From: Beaufortia kweichowensis
Lineage: Eukaryota > Chordata > Actinopteri > Cypriniformes > Gastromyzontidae
Assembly: GCA_019155185.1 (NCBI GenBank)
Contig: CM032806.1
Location: 16,768,883 to 16,832,882 of the forward strand
Direction of reading: 5' to 3'
DNA length: 64,000 nt
Shown piece by piece: positions 23,051 through 36,800 of this stretch. The position numbers and the translations under genes were made by a program. The notes under the pieces were generated by a model. That model worked only from the letters and a program-made list of their open reading frames with translations. It was not told the DNA's origin and searched no databases. Positions within the stretch are counted from its first letter, which is position 1; each line of letters begins with the position of its first letter.

Positions 23051-24094
23051 AAAATAAAATGAAATTAGTAACACTAAACCATCAATATTTTTTACTTACC
23101 AGTCTTTATTTTTTCTCAGCAATTTCTTTGCTGACAGTTAATGTTATTGCTCCTTGGGAGTCTGTTAGTGTTATTAACACATTCTCCATTTTGTTGTAAC
23201 TGCTATCTTTGTGGATGAGTTTTATAATCAAGGCCATAATGGCAAATGAGCACACAGATGATGCACTAAATGGACATTGTTATCCCTAATTAAACAGTTC
23301 AGATTTGGGAATAGCTTAATTGATTAAACTAATGATATTTAGCCTATTTAAGGTCACCCAAAGAGGAAAGTTTTGTGATCATGTGCATCAATTCCTTTGT
23401 TCTGCTGAACACAAAGGAGGAAATTTAGGAGAATGTTTGCAAACAAGCAGGTTTCTGCCACCATTTCATGTCCATAGTATTTTTCCATACAATACAAGTC
23501 AAAGCTGTTTTGTAACAAACGTTCTTCAGAATTTCTTCCCTTGTATTAAGCCAGACCCTGACACTTCTCAGATGAAACCACACAAAAATCTATGTGTGCA
23601 TGTATATTTTTAATGGATTGATTTATTAATTCACACAAACATACAATAGAATAAAGTGAAAATTACAACAAGGAAGAATTCTACTTAAGAGAAAAACTAA
23701 ATAAAATAAACGCAGGTCATAATTCTTAACTTCACTGGGCGTGTTTTGTTTTTGTTTAGTTCGCATGTAAATATAAATAAATACATGGGTAATCTAATTC
23801 TTAGAATAAAGAGAAAATGTATCAGTTGACATTCTCAGCCAATGAGCATGAAGCTGTGTCGTCAGTCAGTCGTTTCCCATCATGCTTTGGAATAGCGCAG
23901 TCGGTGGAGAGATACTGCGCTCGACTGCTCAATCCGACACAGCCGCCTCGCTGTCGCGAGAGTTCTTTGGCACACGTCAGCATGACATCAGAGCAAGGCG
24001 GACGTAACTCGGACACTTTTCTAACCGGCATGCATCTCGCGGTGATCACCGGTGATCGGTTCTGCGCAGATTTTGCTCATCTCAAACAAGCCTA

Positions 24095-24617
24095 ATTACT
24101 TGAAAGCAGTTTGTTGGGTCAGTGTTTAATAATGTTTAATAAATCCTTACCCAATTAAAAATAATTGTTATTAGAAATTGAGTAAATAAATGAGTCTCTC
24201 TAATGTTTATTAATAAGAAATAAAAACAATGACATCTCGTCAGTCTAGTAAAGCCTAACGTCTGTCTCCACGTCACGCGCAGGGAAGCGGTTCACGCGAG
24301 TTTCCGGGATACGCACGTCACACCGCAGTGAATCACGGGACATGAGTTCTTTTCTTCTTCACTGACATGTTAAAGTTGTAGAACTAAACTACATCTCCCA
24401 CAAACGGTCTGTATTTGTTCAGGGAAAAGGCCGGTCCGTCAGCAGAGCAGGTCGTAGGATGTCCTATCTGCTGCCAGCGAGAGGAGCGCTGAGGAGCTCA
24501 TGGAGCGGCTTTAGGCTCCTCTGCGTCTTCAGATCATAGAATAATAACAAGAAAGCAGCGTTGATCAGGATTACAGGACATCAGGTGATGATGCTGTGTA
24601 GATGTAAATGAGTAAAT
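24095..24617 (+). promoter_or_regulatory. bicd2: bicd2 promoter and 5' UTR region with upstream ATGs
   Basis: The segment from the Harbinger end to the start codon turns CpG-rich from about 24260 (CACGTCACGCGCAGG, CCGGTCCGTCAGCAG), as expected for a housekeeping-type promoter. Two upstream ATGs precede the start: one at 24587 opens a 7-codon frame ending in TGA at 24608-24610, and one at 24608 overlaps the coding start in another frame for about 35 codons. Both would lower translation from the main ATG if they are in the mRNA. No TATA box is evident; the transcription start is not determined. Confidence 0.55.
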
Positions 24618-24818
24618 ATGTCCGCGGAGCAGCGCGACTGGATGCGGGCGGAGCTCGAGCGGCTCTCCCGGGAGCTCAGCGACACCACGCGGGAGAAGAT
24701 CCAGGCGGCTGAGTACGGCCTGGTGGTGCTGGAGGAAAAACAGGCGCTGAAACAGCAGTACGACGAGCTGGAGGCCGAATATGAAAGCGTCCGTCAAGAG
24801 CTCGAGCAGCTGCGAGAG
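24618..24818 (+). CDS. bicd2: bicd2 exon 1
   Basis: 67 codons, from MSAEQRDWMRAELERLSREL to QELEQLRE, with donor GTGAGA. It carries the CC1 box AAEYG (residues 30-34), the Ala-Ala-x-x-Gly motif by which BICD-type adaptors bind the dynein light intermediate chain. The ATG context is AAATATGT; the residues after it fit the family start. Confidence 0.96.
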
Positions 24819-27800
24819 GTGAGAGACTCAAAACCGACACCTCAGAACAACGGGCTTGATGCGGTAAAGTGCGTCATTGTGGTGTTGATGTTGGAGGAAT
24901 GACAGCGCTGTGGCGTTAATGATGTGGGAATGACAGCGTTGTGGTGTTGTGGGAATGACAGCGTTGTGGTGTTGTGGGAATGACAGCGTTGTGGTGTTGA
25001 TAATGTGGGGATGACAGCGTTGTGGTGTTGATAATGTGGGAATGACAGCGTTGTGGTGTTGATAATGTGGGAATGACAGCGTTGTGGTGTTGTGGGAATG
25101 ACAGCGTTGTGGTGTTGTGGGAGTGACAGCGTTGTGGGAGTGACAGCGTTGTGTAGTTGATAATGTGGGAATGACAGTGTTGTGGTGTTGTGGGAATGAC
25201 AGCGTTGTGGTGTTGATAATGTGGAGATGACAGCATTGTGGTGTTATTGGGAGTGACAGCGTTGTGTAGTTGATAATGTGGGAATGACAGCGTTGTGGTG
25301 TTGTGGGAATGACAGCGTTGTGGGTGTTGTGGGAATGACAGCGTTGTGTAGTTGATAATGTGGGGATGACAGCGTTGCTGTGGTGTTGTGGGAATGACAG
25401 CGTTGTGGTGTTGATAATGTGGAGATGACAGCGTTGTGGTGTTGTGGGAATGACAGCGTTGTGGGAGTGACAGCGTTGTGTAGTTGATAAAGTGGGAATG
25501 ACAGCGTTGTGGTGTTGTGGGAGTGACAGCGTTGGTAGTTGATAAATGTGGGGATGACAGCGTTGTGGTGTTGTGGGAATGACAGCGTTGTGTAGTTGAT
25601 AATGTGGGGATGGCAGCATTGTGATGTTAAGGAAATGGAAGTGTTGTGTTTGTTGATGTTGGGAAATGACAATGTTCTGTCATTTATTAGATTAATGAAT
25701 TGATTATGTAAACTCAACTAAACAGCTTCAGTGGTTTTATATTAGGTAGGCTAGTTCATTTGATAGCGTTTATTAGTTCATTTAAAGTAGTAAATGAAAT
25801 CATTGTGCAGTTAATGTGATAAAACAACAAAATGATATAGTTGATGTGGTGAAATGACCCCATTATGTATTTACAGTAAGATAAATACATTATGATAAAT
25901 GATCCTGTTTTGGATCTTGTTATTCCATCGCTAATTGCAACAGAATCAGACATGTTTTTAAAGAAGCTCATTGATGGAAGTTTGATTGTTTTATCTTCTT
26001 CCTCATAGAAACTTTGAGATTTTCAAGTATTTGTCATGTTTATTGGTGAAATGTGACAGAGGGGCATTTGAATTTTGCGGGAAGTTTTGTATCCGCCCTA
26101 AACAGTCAAGCAAGTTGCAACTGAAAGAGGAAATGATGGGAATGCGGATGTTTTTTCTGACCTGATAAAATACTTGACTGTCTCTCATGACACATAAGCA
26201 CGGGTCATTCTACGGAAATATCTATTTATCTGTATATCTGTCCCTAGTCTTTTCAGAAATATTACACTTGAAAAACACTTTAGGGTTACAATTTCTTTAT
26301 ATTTTAAAATAAAACAATATGTTATTTGAACAGTTACACCTTCTTAAATCAATGTGGCAATATTTGGTTTGAATTAATTATATAGAATTCCAAGCACCAC
26401 AAAACTGCTCGTTCTCACAGCCATGTACAGAGGGAACATGCTTTATTTTCAGGTCAAAAACTCTTTTTTTGCCTTTTAGAAGACAATAATGCAATTATAC
26501 AGTAACTATCAACTATATAATGTTAATGACATAAAAAAACAAAATGCTGAATTAATATGATAAAATATATAATGAAAGCAGTGGTTCCCTGAAGTTGTGT
26601 CACTGGTTTTACCGTTTAACAAAACTCTTTTATTTTGGAATAAAACTCACACTGATGACATCACTGGATGCCCTCCTTCTTATTTCCTGAAGATCTATAA
26701 AGAAAGGCCCATGATTAGTCCACTGTCTCTTTTCAGTTATCAGAAATGTTCACATTTATCTCATGATTTCATATGAAGCTTTTAGTTGGCGTCACTGGTG
26801 CTGACCTACTTCATTGTTAGGGAATTGTAAAAACTAGAGTACAAAATGGATTAAACTACTGAATTTAGTGAGTATAACATGATTGACAACATGTGGTTTG
26901 ATACGTCGCAGCGGCCTTTTTTGTAAAATGAATGAAAATTGTCTGTCGCCGGTGTCGCCGTCGCCTGTGTCGCCGTCGCCTGTGTCGCCGTCGCCTGTGT
27001 CGCTGTCGCTGGTGTCGCTGTCGTCGCTGGTGTCGCTGTCGTCGCTGGTGTCGCTGTCGTCGCTGGTGTCGCTGTCGCTGGTGTCGCTGTCACTGGTTTC
27101 ACCTTCTTTATGGGTAGCTTCATTGAAGATCAGTAACACTAGCGCCTCCCGAATCATTAAGCTGTTATTTATGTGGATTCATGAAGTCAAAAGGTAATAA
27201 TGTTTAAATGTTGGAAAAAAAGAAGTATATTTTAAGACACCTTGCCATACCAAAAGTGAACAAGTAGAATGACCCATACACAGGTGTTTGAATGTAAGGG
27301 GATACAGTGTCCTTTGTTGTAGGGTTTGACAGTTATGCGCTTTTTTAGGGCAGATATCGATTATTACAGATCAAGTAGCTCGATTATCGATTTTTTTTTA
27401 AACCGTGTACCGTACCATATATGTCTTCTGTAAACATGATAATTAAGAATAGCAAGGGCTCTGATAAAAACTTTCTCTAAATGCTTCTCTAAAAGCATAT
27501 ATTTAATTTCGAAAACTATTATATTAATAATCAGGGCTCAAAACTGCGACCATTTTGGTTCATGTATGCTCCTAAATTTTAACCTGTGCGACCTCAAATA
27601 ATAGCAGCTGTGCGACTACATTTTGTTGTAGTGCGACCAGTTTTATGTCTCTACACAGTGTTCGGTAATTACTGCAGAGTATGTTCAGTGCTAATTTCCC
27701 ATTGCTTTTTAAAACGCGTTAGACAGACGTGTTTGCCGCGCCTCGTGTCTGAGCGCTGTGTTTCATACGGCACGGGTGACCGCTGGGAGTGCGCCCCTCA

Positions 27801-30800
27801 TGACTGCACCGCAACTGACTGTATAGCAATGGCAGGTTTGCATTTTAAACACATTCACGAGCAAACCCCTTCAAAAAGCATTCGTGCTTCCCTCACAGCG
27901 GTGCAGCAGTCGCCAGGTGCTCAGCCATGCGGTATGAAACACAGCGCTCAGGCACGAGACACTGCAGTATAAGCATAACATGATGTGATGTAGGTTCAAT
28001 GGTTTCTCTGAGCCTTATGATGAGAAGATTTGAGGGTTTAGTCAGTGCAGAAGAGATGATTGACAGTGTGATATGAGAGCATATTTTATTGAAAGTTAGT
28101 AACTAAACCTTATACAGTTTTGGAACAACTGGAGGGAAAGTAAATTACGATCCCTTTAGCAAATAACATGCAGGGTGTTCAGGGTGTCATATAAATGAAT
28201 CGTTTTTAAAGAGATCATTAGGTCGCCATAATCGGACATTACAGGATCGTCGAAAATTATGTTAAAAGCTTTACTGGGCGTTATTATGTCGGATTCGGTC
28301 TTCCGACTTTTAATCATCCTGTCAGTTGCTTTTTATTAATATGTGCTAAGAAGAGGGGCAGAGAATGGCAGCGTTTGATTTCATTTGGTACGAGAATGGA
28401 ACGTTCGATTTCAGACAGTAAGTGAGAGAGTTTTGAAAGCATACAAAGCAATCTGTTCACACAATACTGCTTCGTTGTAAAGGAGAGAGTGCACAGGGAT
28501 AGAGGGACTGCTTGTTCTTTTCTGCAGTCGTAACAAGCGCAGCAGTACTGTACATCACTCATAAATGACGTTCAGTGATCGAAAAAAGCTAAAGGCAAAA
28601 ATTCGTTTTGGCCAGATAATTTTCAATACAGGAAAAACCCTGGCATAGCGCACACAGATAAACGGCTCTCAGAAGCTGCAGAGACCAGCTGCTTACAGGG
28701 ACATTATATAATAAATGATCTGTGGTGTATTTTCAGCTGAAACATCACAGACACATTCTGTGAACCCCAAGACTTGTAGTACATTTGAAACCATACCACT
28801 GTGTAAGGATAATTAAGGAAACTTTTTGAAGAAATTAAATGTACTTCAGTGCAAAAGAAGAATACTCAGTCACGAACAGTCAGGAAATACCCTTGCATAT
28901 GCTGATGACAGTACAGCGCTCCATAGTGGCGTAATGGTGCAATTACAGTTACAAATGACAGTGTTTTCCAAGAAACACAAATGTTTCTCAGAGGTGGCTC
29001 CAACCGTTCTTTATGCAGGAAAAACCATGCCCTAACATACGTCACACTGACAAAAGAAGACAATTTTGGGAGCATATGCTGCACTCTGGAGCATGTGAGC
29101 CCTGTTGTGTGTCAGTAATAATGGTTCATGGGAAAACACAGTGCTCTGTGTGTCGTTAAATGGACTAAACGAACGATGATTTTTTGTTTTCAAGTTACTT
29201 AAGCAATCATTTAGCCCTGGATGCAACATCTCTTTTCCATAACGACCAACGTAATACCAGCACAAATTAGCGCAGAGTAACAAATTAGCGCAGAGTAACA
29301 AATTAGCGCAGAGTAACAAATTAGCGCAGAGTAACAAATTAGCGCAGAGTAACAGGCAGAGCTGATGCTCTGTAAAATGTAAAAAAATTCTAAATAGTTT
29401 TTATATAATTGTATTAAGTAATTTTCCTTATCCCAAATTTTCGGTATCAGTTTCGGCCCAGATTTTTCATTTCGGTGCATTACTAGTCAGTGTTTCCCCT
29501 AGGTTTACAGCTTTGGGGGGTGGTTGGTTGGGGAAAATGACACGCGCGTTGTTCTGAACGTCATCACGTGTGCAGAGCGGCCTGCATGTATTAAATATCT
29601 CTTGTCTTATTTATTCAGCAGATTTACAATGTCCTGACTAAAAACATTTTAAACACAAATATGTAAATAGTGAGCTGCATGTCATTCATTAATATAAACT
29701 TGTTAATGAAATTACAGGTTTCAGTTACCCGTCATGTAATTACCACAATATATTATGAATAAGTTAGGCCGTACGTAATTGGTACGTCATGTGTTAGATG
29801 ACACATTTATTTATGTATGTATTTAGTTACTTACCAAGATCAGTCTTGTACCACCAAGGGGAGTATTTCCCCTCTGACAGCCAAACTGGATCAGAACCTG
29901 TCATCCGGTGATGACTGGACATTTGATGCTCGTCAGGGGCAGCACTTCGAGCTAGGGATGGGTATCGTTAAGGTTTAACGGTATTACTACTTTTATCGAT
30001 ACCACTTATCGATCCGGTACTTTAACGGTACTCTTATCGGTACTTTTTGTTGTGTTTTTAATAAAAAAAACAAAAACAAATTGAAATGTAAAATAAAATA
30101 ATTACCTATAGCCTAACAAACAGCAATGTTTGAAGAAATATATATTATACAAACAAAATAAATCAAATAAACAATTTCTTTTGTAAAAGAATGTCCAGTG
30201 CTTTAAAGCAACACAGTTGGGGCAGGTAGACTGCAAAAGAACTGCTGGGCTTAAAACTTATACATGTTTAAGTGTATGTATTTCATCACTACAAATTCAT
30301 TATTAGGTCATTTCTACTTGATCATTTCTTAATAAGCATAGTTTATTCTTATTCATCTATTTGTAAATGCAGTACTGTAAAGGCATTTTTAATGTCTATG
30401 ATTTATTTAGCACACTGCAGAAAAAATACGTATTTTATTCATAATTTAACTGAACGTGATGTATTTATTAAATTATTAAATACTAATTTAGAGAGACCTT
30501 ATAGGATGTTTATGTCATTGTTATTTGGGAAGACTGCTAGCACATTTACCTGAGGAGGTGGATGATGAACTAACTAGACAGTCGAAAACTTTCTCTGTCC
30601 GCACATGATGAACTTTTGAAAGATGTTTTGACGGATTGCTTGTGTTTCTAAGATCTTGTTGCACGTGTTGTAATGATCATTGTCTGCATCCACTCGAGTG
30701 AAATGTAAACATACTTTACACCGTTTGATTCTCTCTGCCATCGTCACTCTATTAAGCGCGAGCTTTCGTGTTGTGTGCGCGAGCTTTCGTGTTGTGTGCG

Positions 30801-33800
30801 CGAGCTTTCGTGTTGTGTGCGCGAGCTTTCGTGTTGTGTGCGTGCGCGCGCACTCAGTGCACTCAGGGACCGACAGGGACATTTCGCGCATGATGGATAA
30901 AAATGCAGGTAAATGTCTAAATAGGTTATTATCGTAAATTAGAAACAGTTGGGCAGTTAAAATGCGCAAGATAACGTTTATTTAGCATTAATAAACAGGA
31001 CATGTATTTTCTTAATTTCTCCAGTACCGAAAGCAGAACCGATAGCGTCAGAGCTTATTGATACTTCGGTCTTTCATAATTTAGCACCGGGGCTAGTTTA
31101 ATACCGGGTTTCGGTACCCATCCCTACTTCGAGCAGGAGAGCAAGTGTTGCCATCCTCAGTTGTTCCCTGTGAGTGCGCGCATGCGCAAACACAGACAAA
31201 GACATGCCATCGTGGAAATAAGATAAATAACATAATACTCAAGGGCTATTTAGTTTGTTTAATAAAATAACAAATTGTAATCTGGCGCTAGAAAGAAAAT
31301 CAAATCAAATTTACTTGACCTTCAAGGGGGGCGGGGTGAGCCGTTAGGGGGGCGGGGCGCCCCTTATATAATGGTAGGGGAAACACTGCTAGTAATTAAT
31401 GCAATTATATAAAAACTTTTTCAAAAGTTTTTTCGGTTTCGGTTTTCAACCAAGTGCATCCTGAATTAGACACAGAAACATTATTGACACAGAAAGCAGC
31501 AGGTATAATGCTTACAGTAATGCAGTTTTACAAAGCGATTTTAAATGGACAATTAATCAATTAAAAAATGTCAAAAATCACTGGTTAGGGTTGAAATTAG
31601 GTATGTGTGAGGCTACAGTACAGTACAGCAGCTGTAGTCAACTCGGATCTATTACACTGATGTAATACAAAAATGTAATGATTTCATGGTTCAATGTAGT
31701 TATACTGTTACTGTAATTTGATTTAGCCGAACATGAGGCCACTTTCTCTTTCTTTTTTTTTTGATAGTCCCTAGGATAACTAAATCCTCCAAAGGGGGTA
31801 GAGAATTCTCGTATGTAAGACCTAAAATAGCAGTCCTAAAACTATTCGGGGATCAGATACTCTCTCCCAGTTTAAATCTAGATTAAAGACACATCTTTTC
31901 AGCCAAGCATACACATGATGCAAATGATTATCCTCTGCTTCAAATTACATGAACAGCAGCTATGCTAATTAGTCTTTCTCTGCCACTTCCCCTAGTTACA
32001 GATCATGTACCACCATCTCTTCCCAAGAGCAAGAAGGACTGATTGTCATCACCTTAACTGCTAAACAGTATTTAACACTACTTCGTATTCCTTTTCTTTC
32101 TCTATGAGAGCAGTTTGATGTTATAGCTGCACTCAGTTACATTATGCTTTATTCTCTTCCCCACCTAAACATCCATCTGTTGTCTGATAACTGTCACAGT
32201 TGTAAACCAGCTCCAATATCGGCCACAAATTCGGCTGAGCCTGGATTCTCCCAAGGGTTTTTCTCCATATATTCATCATTGAAGTTTGGGTTCCTTGACA
32301 CAGTCATCGTGTTGGAGTGCTCACTGGGAGACTGATGTTAGTAGTCCAGCTTAGGGCTATGTAGTTTCTTTAAATTTAAAATTTTCACTTATTTAGGAAA
32401 AGAGAATAATTATTTAGAAATAATTCTGGTGCGGTTTATTATAATTTTCTGTGGCTGGATATAAATGTACAGTTTTGTTACCTCTGTTGTGCAGGCTTTT
32501 GGACAGGTGCACTCCAACCACAGGAAGGTTGCAGCTGATGGGGAGAGCCGTGAGGAAACGCTCCTCCAGGAGTCTGCGTGTAAGGAGGCGTATTATGAGC
32601 AGCGCATGCAAGAGCTGCAGGCAGAACTGCGACAGACGCGGAACATCCTGGCCAACAGCCAATCAGAGAATGAGCGCCTGGCCATCATCACTCAGGAACT
32701 GAGAGAGGTCAGTCCATGTTTGTTTGACACACATGAGTGTGTTTGTGTTCAGTGCGCCAGTGTTCAGCGCGTCCGTCTGTGTTCAGCGCGTCCGTCTGTG
32801 TTCAGTCCGTCTGTGTTCAGCGCGTCCGTCTGTGTTCAGCGCGTCCGTCTGTGTTCAGTCCGTCTGTGTTCAGCGCGTCTGTGTTCAGTCCGTCTGTGTT
32901 CAGTGCGCCAGTGTTCAGCGCGTCCGTCTGTGTTCAGCGCGTCCGTCTGTGTTCAGTCCGTCTGTGTTCAGCGCGTCTGTGTTCAACGCACGAGCACTGA
33001 ACACAGAGGGACAGAAACTATTAGAATACAGCAGTGTCTCTCATTGGCTGTGTGTGTGTGTGATGTAGGATACATGCATCAGTGCCATCAAAGTGTTTTC
33101 TTAGACTTTTGAAGTTTTATGAGGATTTTAAGAAAATGAGCGGATGGATTTTTTATTGCAATAGCGTCGTGTTGACTCGCTGCTGACACAACCCAAGCGC
33201 TCTGTGTTTGGAGCCCTTTCTCCGGACAACAAGCCAACTATACATACATACTACAATTTCCACTGCTGAAATAACTCTGAAGTTCTCTCTGGCCACCCCA
33301 CCACCTGCCCACTCGACCCAATCCCCTCCCATCTGCTGCAGTCACTCCATCACTCACACACATTATTAACTTTCCTCACCACATTTAAACAGACCCGGGT
33401 CTTAAAAAACCCACTCTCAACCCTTCCCTCACCGACAGCTACAGACCCGTCTGAAGCACTAAAGCTATATAATAATGAGGAAACAGTACGAGCTGGCACA
33501 ATAAATACTTCTGTACGTCAGCTAAATACTGCTAAAAATATCATAGTAAAACTGTGTAATCCTAAAACAAGATCCATTATTATTTTGTGATAAAGTGGCA
33601 CACCAAGCTGCATTGGCATAACAAAACCATATAAGAGATGTATATTTAAAACAAAATTAAAAACAAACACAGTCTTGTGAATGTCTTAATTTCATTTTTT
33701 CATTTTAAACAACTACACAAAAGCTGCCCACACGTCTTTGTTCTTTAGGTCCTAAAAATACACTATTCACCCTCGAGCCTATAATAAACAGTGAGCAAAA

Positions 33801-36800
33801 CTAAAACACTGTTAATATTGATGAGTGCTGGTTCATAACATTAAAAACGTTCTTGATTTTAGTAAGACAACGTATTAGACACAGGTTAAGATCGCTTTTT
33901 TGGGAAGACATCAAAATAAGTCATGTGTACACGGTTTAAACTAGCTGTTCTGACCGTAACACTGACTGAGATCTTAGTTTGGTAGTGATGACGCAGTCAC
34001 AGAGCAAAGAGTGCAATATTTGTGTAGTCGTGTTATCGCCATCATTTGTCTAGTTGGGCTATCTACGGTTCTACACTCACTTCTCCTCGGTGCACGGCCA
34101 GAATGATTCAAAACAGGTGAAAGGGAGGATTAAGATGTTGATTAGTGTTGGTTAAGTGGTGAACTCATTGAGTTTTTTGTGTTGTACAGAACGGTCAGAT
34201 GGTGGAGCTGCAGAGATCACGTCTGCGAGATGACATCAAGGAGTTTAAGTTGAGAGAGTCTCGTCTTCTGCAGGATTACAGTGAACTCGAGGAGGAGAAC
34301 ATCAGTCTGCAGAAACACGTGTCTGTGTTGAAGCAGAGCCAGGTAACAAACCGGCCCAATTCTTCAGCTCGTGATGACCGCTACAGACCCTCGACGTAAC
34401 TAAAACACCCTTTAGTGTGTGGACCAAATGTCCCCACAAAGATAGTAGTAATTCACCTAGTGGGGTAATTGTTTTGGTCCTCATGAGGAAATCACACTAA
34501 ATGATAATACAGAAAGGTTTGTGTGGTAGGGTGTGAGGGTTACAGTTTGTACAGTATAAAAGTTATCATGACTTTGGAACGACCCCATAAAACATGAAAA
34601 CCCATAGTGTGTGTGTGTGTCTGTGGGTTGTAGGTCGAGTTTGAGGGTCTGAAGCATGAAATTCGTCGTCTAGAGGAGGACACCCAGTTCTTGAACAGTC
34701 AGTTGGAAGACGCCATCCGTCTGAAGGAGATCGCTGAGAGACAGCTCGGAGAAGCCCTGGAAATGATCAAGACGGAGAGAGAGCAAAAGGTGAGACATGA
34801 GATTTCTTTTAGTATCTAAAGTTTTTATGTGCTGTTGAAGGTAACGTGGGTAGTAACAAAAGCAAACTCGAGACGATAAAGTCTGAGCATCTAGATTAAA
34901 ATAAAGTCTGTAATGATGCCGATTGTTTCTGAATCTAGGCTGCTTTGAGAAAGGAGCTCTCCCAATACATGACCATCGGAGACTCCATGTACCACAGTCC
35001 TTTAAGCATCTCACTCGATGGGCTGAAGTTCAGCGACGACACGGCGATCGAGCCCAACAGCAGCGATCCCATTCCCACGGCTACCCAGAGCTTTTGAAAA
35101 GATCGCCAATGGCCATGACAATCGTGTTTCCACGCCCAAAAAAGGAGAGCATTTCCACCCGTCCTCCAGTCTTGTGGACAATTTGCTAAATGAGCTGAAC
35201 ATCTCTGAGATCCAAAAACTAAAACAACAGCTGTTGCAGGTAAAAAAGATTTGATTTTCCTCTTCTGCCGGGTACTGTCATCATTTCCAAGCACAGAGTT
35301 TAAAATGGCAGTAGTTATATACAGCTCAAATCTCAATTCAAAATACTCCCAAAAAAGATTTGAAAACTAAGCCAATAACTTGCTTTTGGAGAAATACAGT
35401 ATAAGGCCAAATGAAAAGCACATTGAAATCATTGTAATACTAATGATATGAAAATCCTAGGGAATAAATCTGTTCTGTTCTTTTAAATGAATCTTTAACA
35501 TGACTCAGTGAGTGATTCGTTCATTGAGCCGGCATACGCGTTGTGCAACATACTGAATGTTTTCTACTTATTATTATCATTTAACTCTTATTTAAAATGT
35601 AATTATAGTTTGCATAAGTAGACATTTTAAGGAATAAGAATTAATATTTGAATGTAATTCTACTCAAATGAACAAAATTTATTTTGATAAATGAGACTCA
35701 AACATCTAAGTCAGTAAAATGATCCAAAACTTTTCATCACTATGTGTTTGCAGATGGAGGACAGGAAGTAAATAGACAGAATGAAAGTTTGTATTGTAGC
35801 GGTTTGGACACTATTTCTAAAGAAAGATATGAACAGAAAATCACTAGCGATGTCCACCGATTAAGTGACCTCCCCACTGTGATTAAATGTGAGGGTGAGG
35901 GAGTGAGTGAATGAATGAATGAGTGAGGGGAGGAGTGAGTGGAATGAATGAATGAGTGAGTGAGGTAGTGGTGGAGTGAGTGAGGTGAATGAATGAATGA
36001 GCGGAGGAGGAGGGAGGAGGGAGTGAGAGTGAGGAGGAGTGAGTGAGGGAGGTGAGGGAGGGAGGAGTGAGGAGGGAGTGGAGGTGAGGGAGGAGGGAGG
36101 GAGGGAGGGAGTGAGGGAGGAGGGGAGTGAGGAGTGAGTGAGAATGAGGGTGAGTGGTGAGTGAGTGAGTGAGTGAGTGGTGAGGGAGGGAGGAGGGAGG
36201 GAGGGAGGGAGTGAGGAGAGGGAGGAGGAAGTGAGTGGTGAGTGAGTGAGGGAGTGAGTGAGTGAGAGGAGTGAGTGAGGGAGGGAGGGAGGAGGGTGAG
36301 TGAGGTGGGTGAGTGAGGGGAGTGAGGAGGGAGGGAGGAGGAGTGAGTGAGGAGTGAGGGAGGAGTGAGTGAGTGAGGGAGGGGAGGGAGTGAGTGAGTG
36401 AGGAGTGAGGAGTGAGAGTGAGGGGGAGTGAGGAGGAGGAGTGAGTGAGTGAGGAGTGAGAGGTGAGTGAGCAGTGAGGAGTAGAGTGAGGGAGGAGGAG
36501 GAGGGAGGGAGGGAGGGAGTGAGGGAGGGAGGGAGTGAGTGAGGGAGGGAGTGAGGGAGGGAGTGAGGGAGGGAGTGAGGAGGAGGTGAGGAGGGAGGGG
36601 AGTGAGGGAGTGAGGGGTGAAGGAGGAGTGAAGTGGGTGAGGGAGGGAGTGAGGGTGAGGGGAGGAGGGAGGAGGGAGTGAGGGAGTGAGGGAGGAGGGA
36701 GGAGGGAGGGAGGAGAGAGGGAGGGAGGGAGGGAGGAGGTGAGGGAGGAGGGAGAGTGAGGAGGGAGGGAGGGAGGGAGTGGGTGAGGGAGTGAGGGGGT

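Larger units (their letters stand above)
19658..24094. mobile_element. PIF/Harbinger transposon with transposase (+) and second gene (-)
   Basis: Perfect 17-bp terminal inverted repeats TAGGCTTGTTTGAGATG lie at 19658-19674 and 24078-24094. Taking the element one base in, AAT flanks both sides as a 3-bp direct repeat, in keeping with Harbinger target duplications. Inside are a HARBI1-like transposase on the plus strand (19798-21550) and a second, minus-strand coding region (about 23050-21690). This convergent two-gene layout is that of autonomous PIF/Harbinger elements. Frame breaks in both genes suggest this copy is no longer active. The right end sits about 520 bp from the bicd2 start codon. 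Confidence 0.9.
29488..31388. mobile_element. Outer hAT-like non-autonomous transposon
   Basis: The ends CAGTGTTTCCCCTA (29488) and TAGGGGAAACACTG (31375-31388) are inverted repeats. G-rich sub-terminal tracts are also inverted (CTTTGGGGGGTGG left, GGGGGGCGGGG right). CAGTG starts are typical of hAT elements. The flanks share CTAGT (29483-29487 and 31389-31393), shorter than the usual 8 bp. Another hAT element is inserted inside; excluding it, about 720 bp remain, with no transposase. Confidence 0.8.

Noticed and set aside
24828..25717. His/Thr/Pro-rich frames of 263, 157 and 106 codons (minus)
   Set aside because: They are translations of the intron 1 minisatellite.
26834..27197. Asp/Ser/Thr or Ser/Pro/Val repeat frames
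   Set aside because: They are a GTCGCT triplet-type minisatellite in bicd2 intron 1, open in several phases on both strands.
32465..33112. 215-codon frame through bicd2 exon 2 into the intron
   Set aside because: Only 32495-32707 is coding; the rest is minisatellite read-through past a good GT donor.
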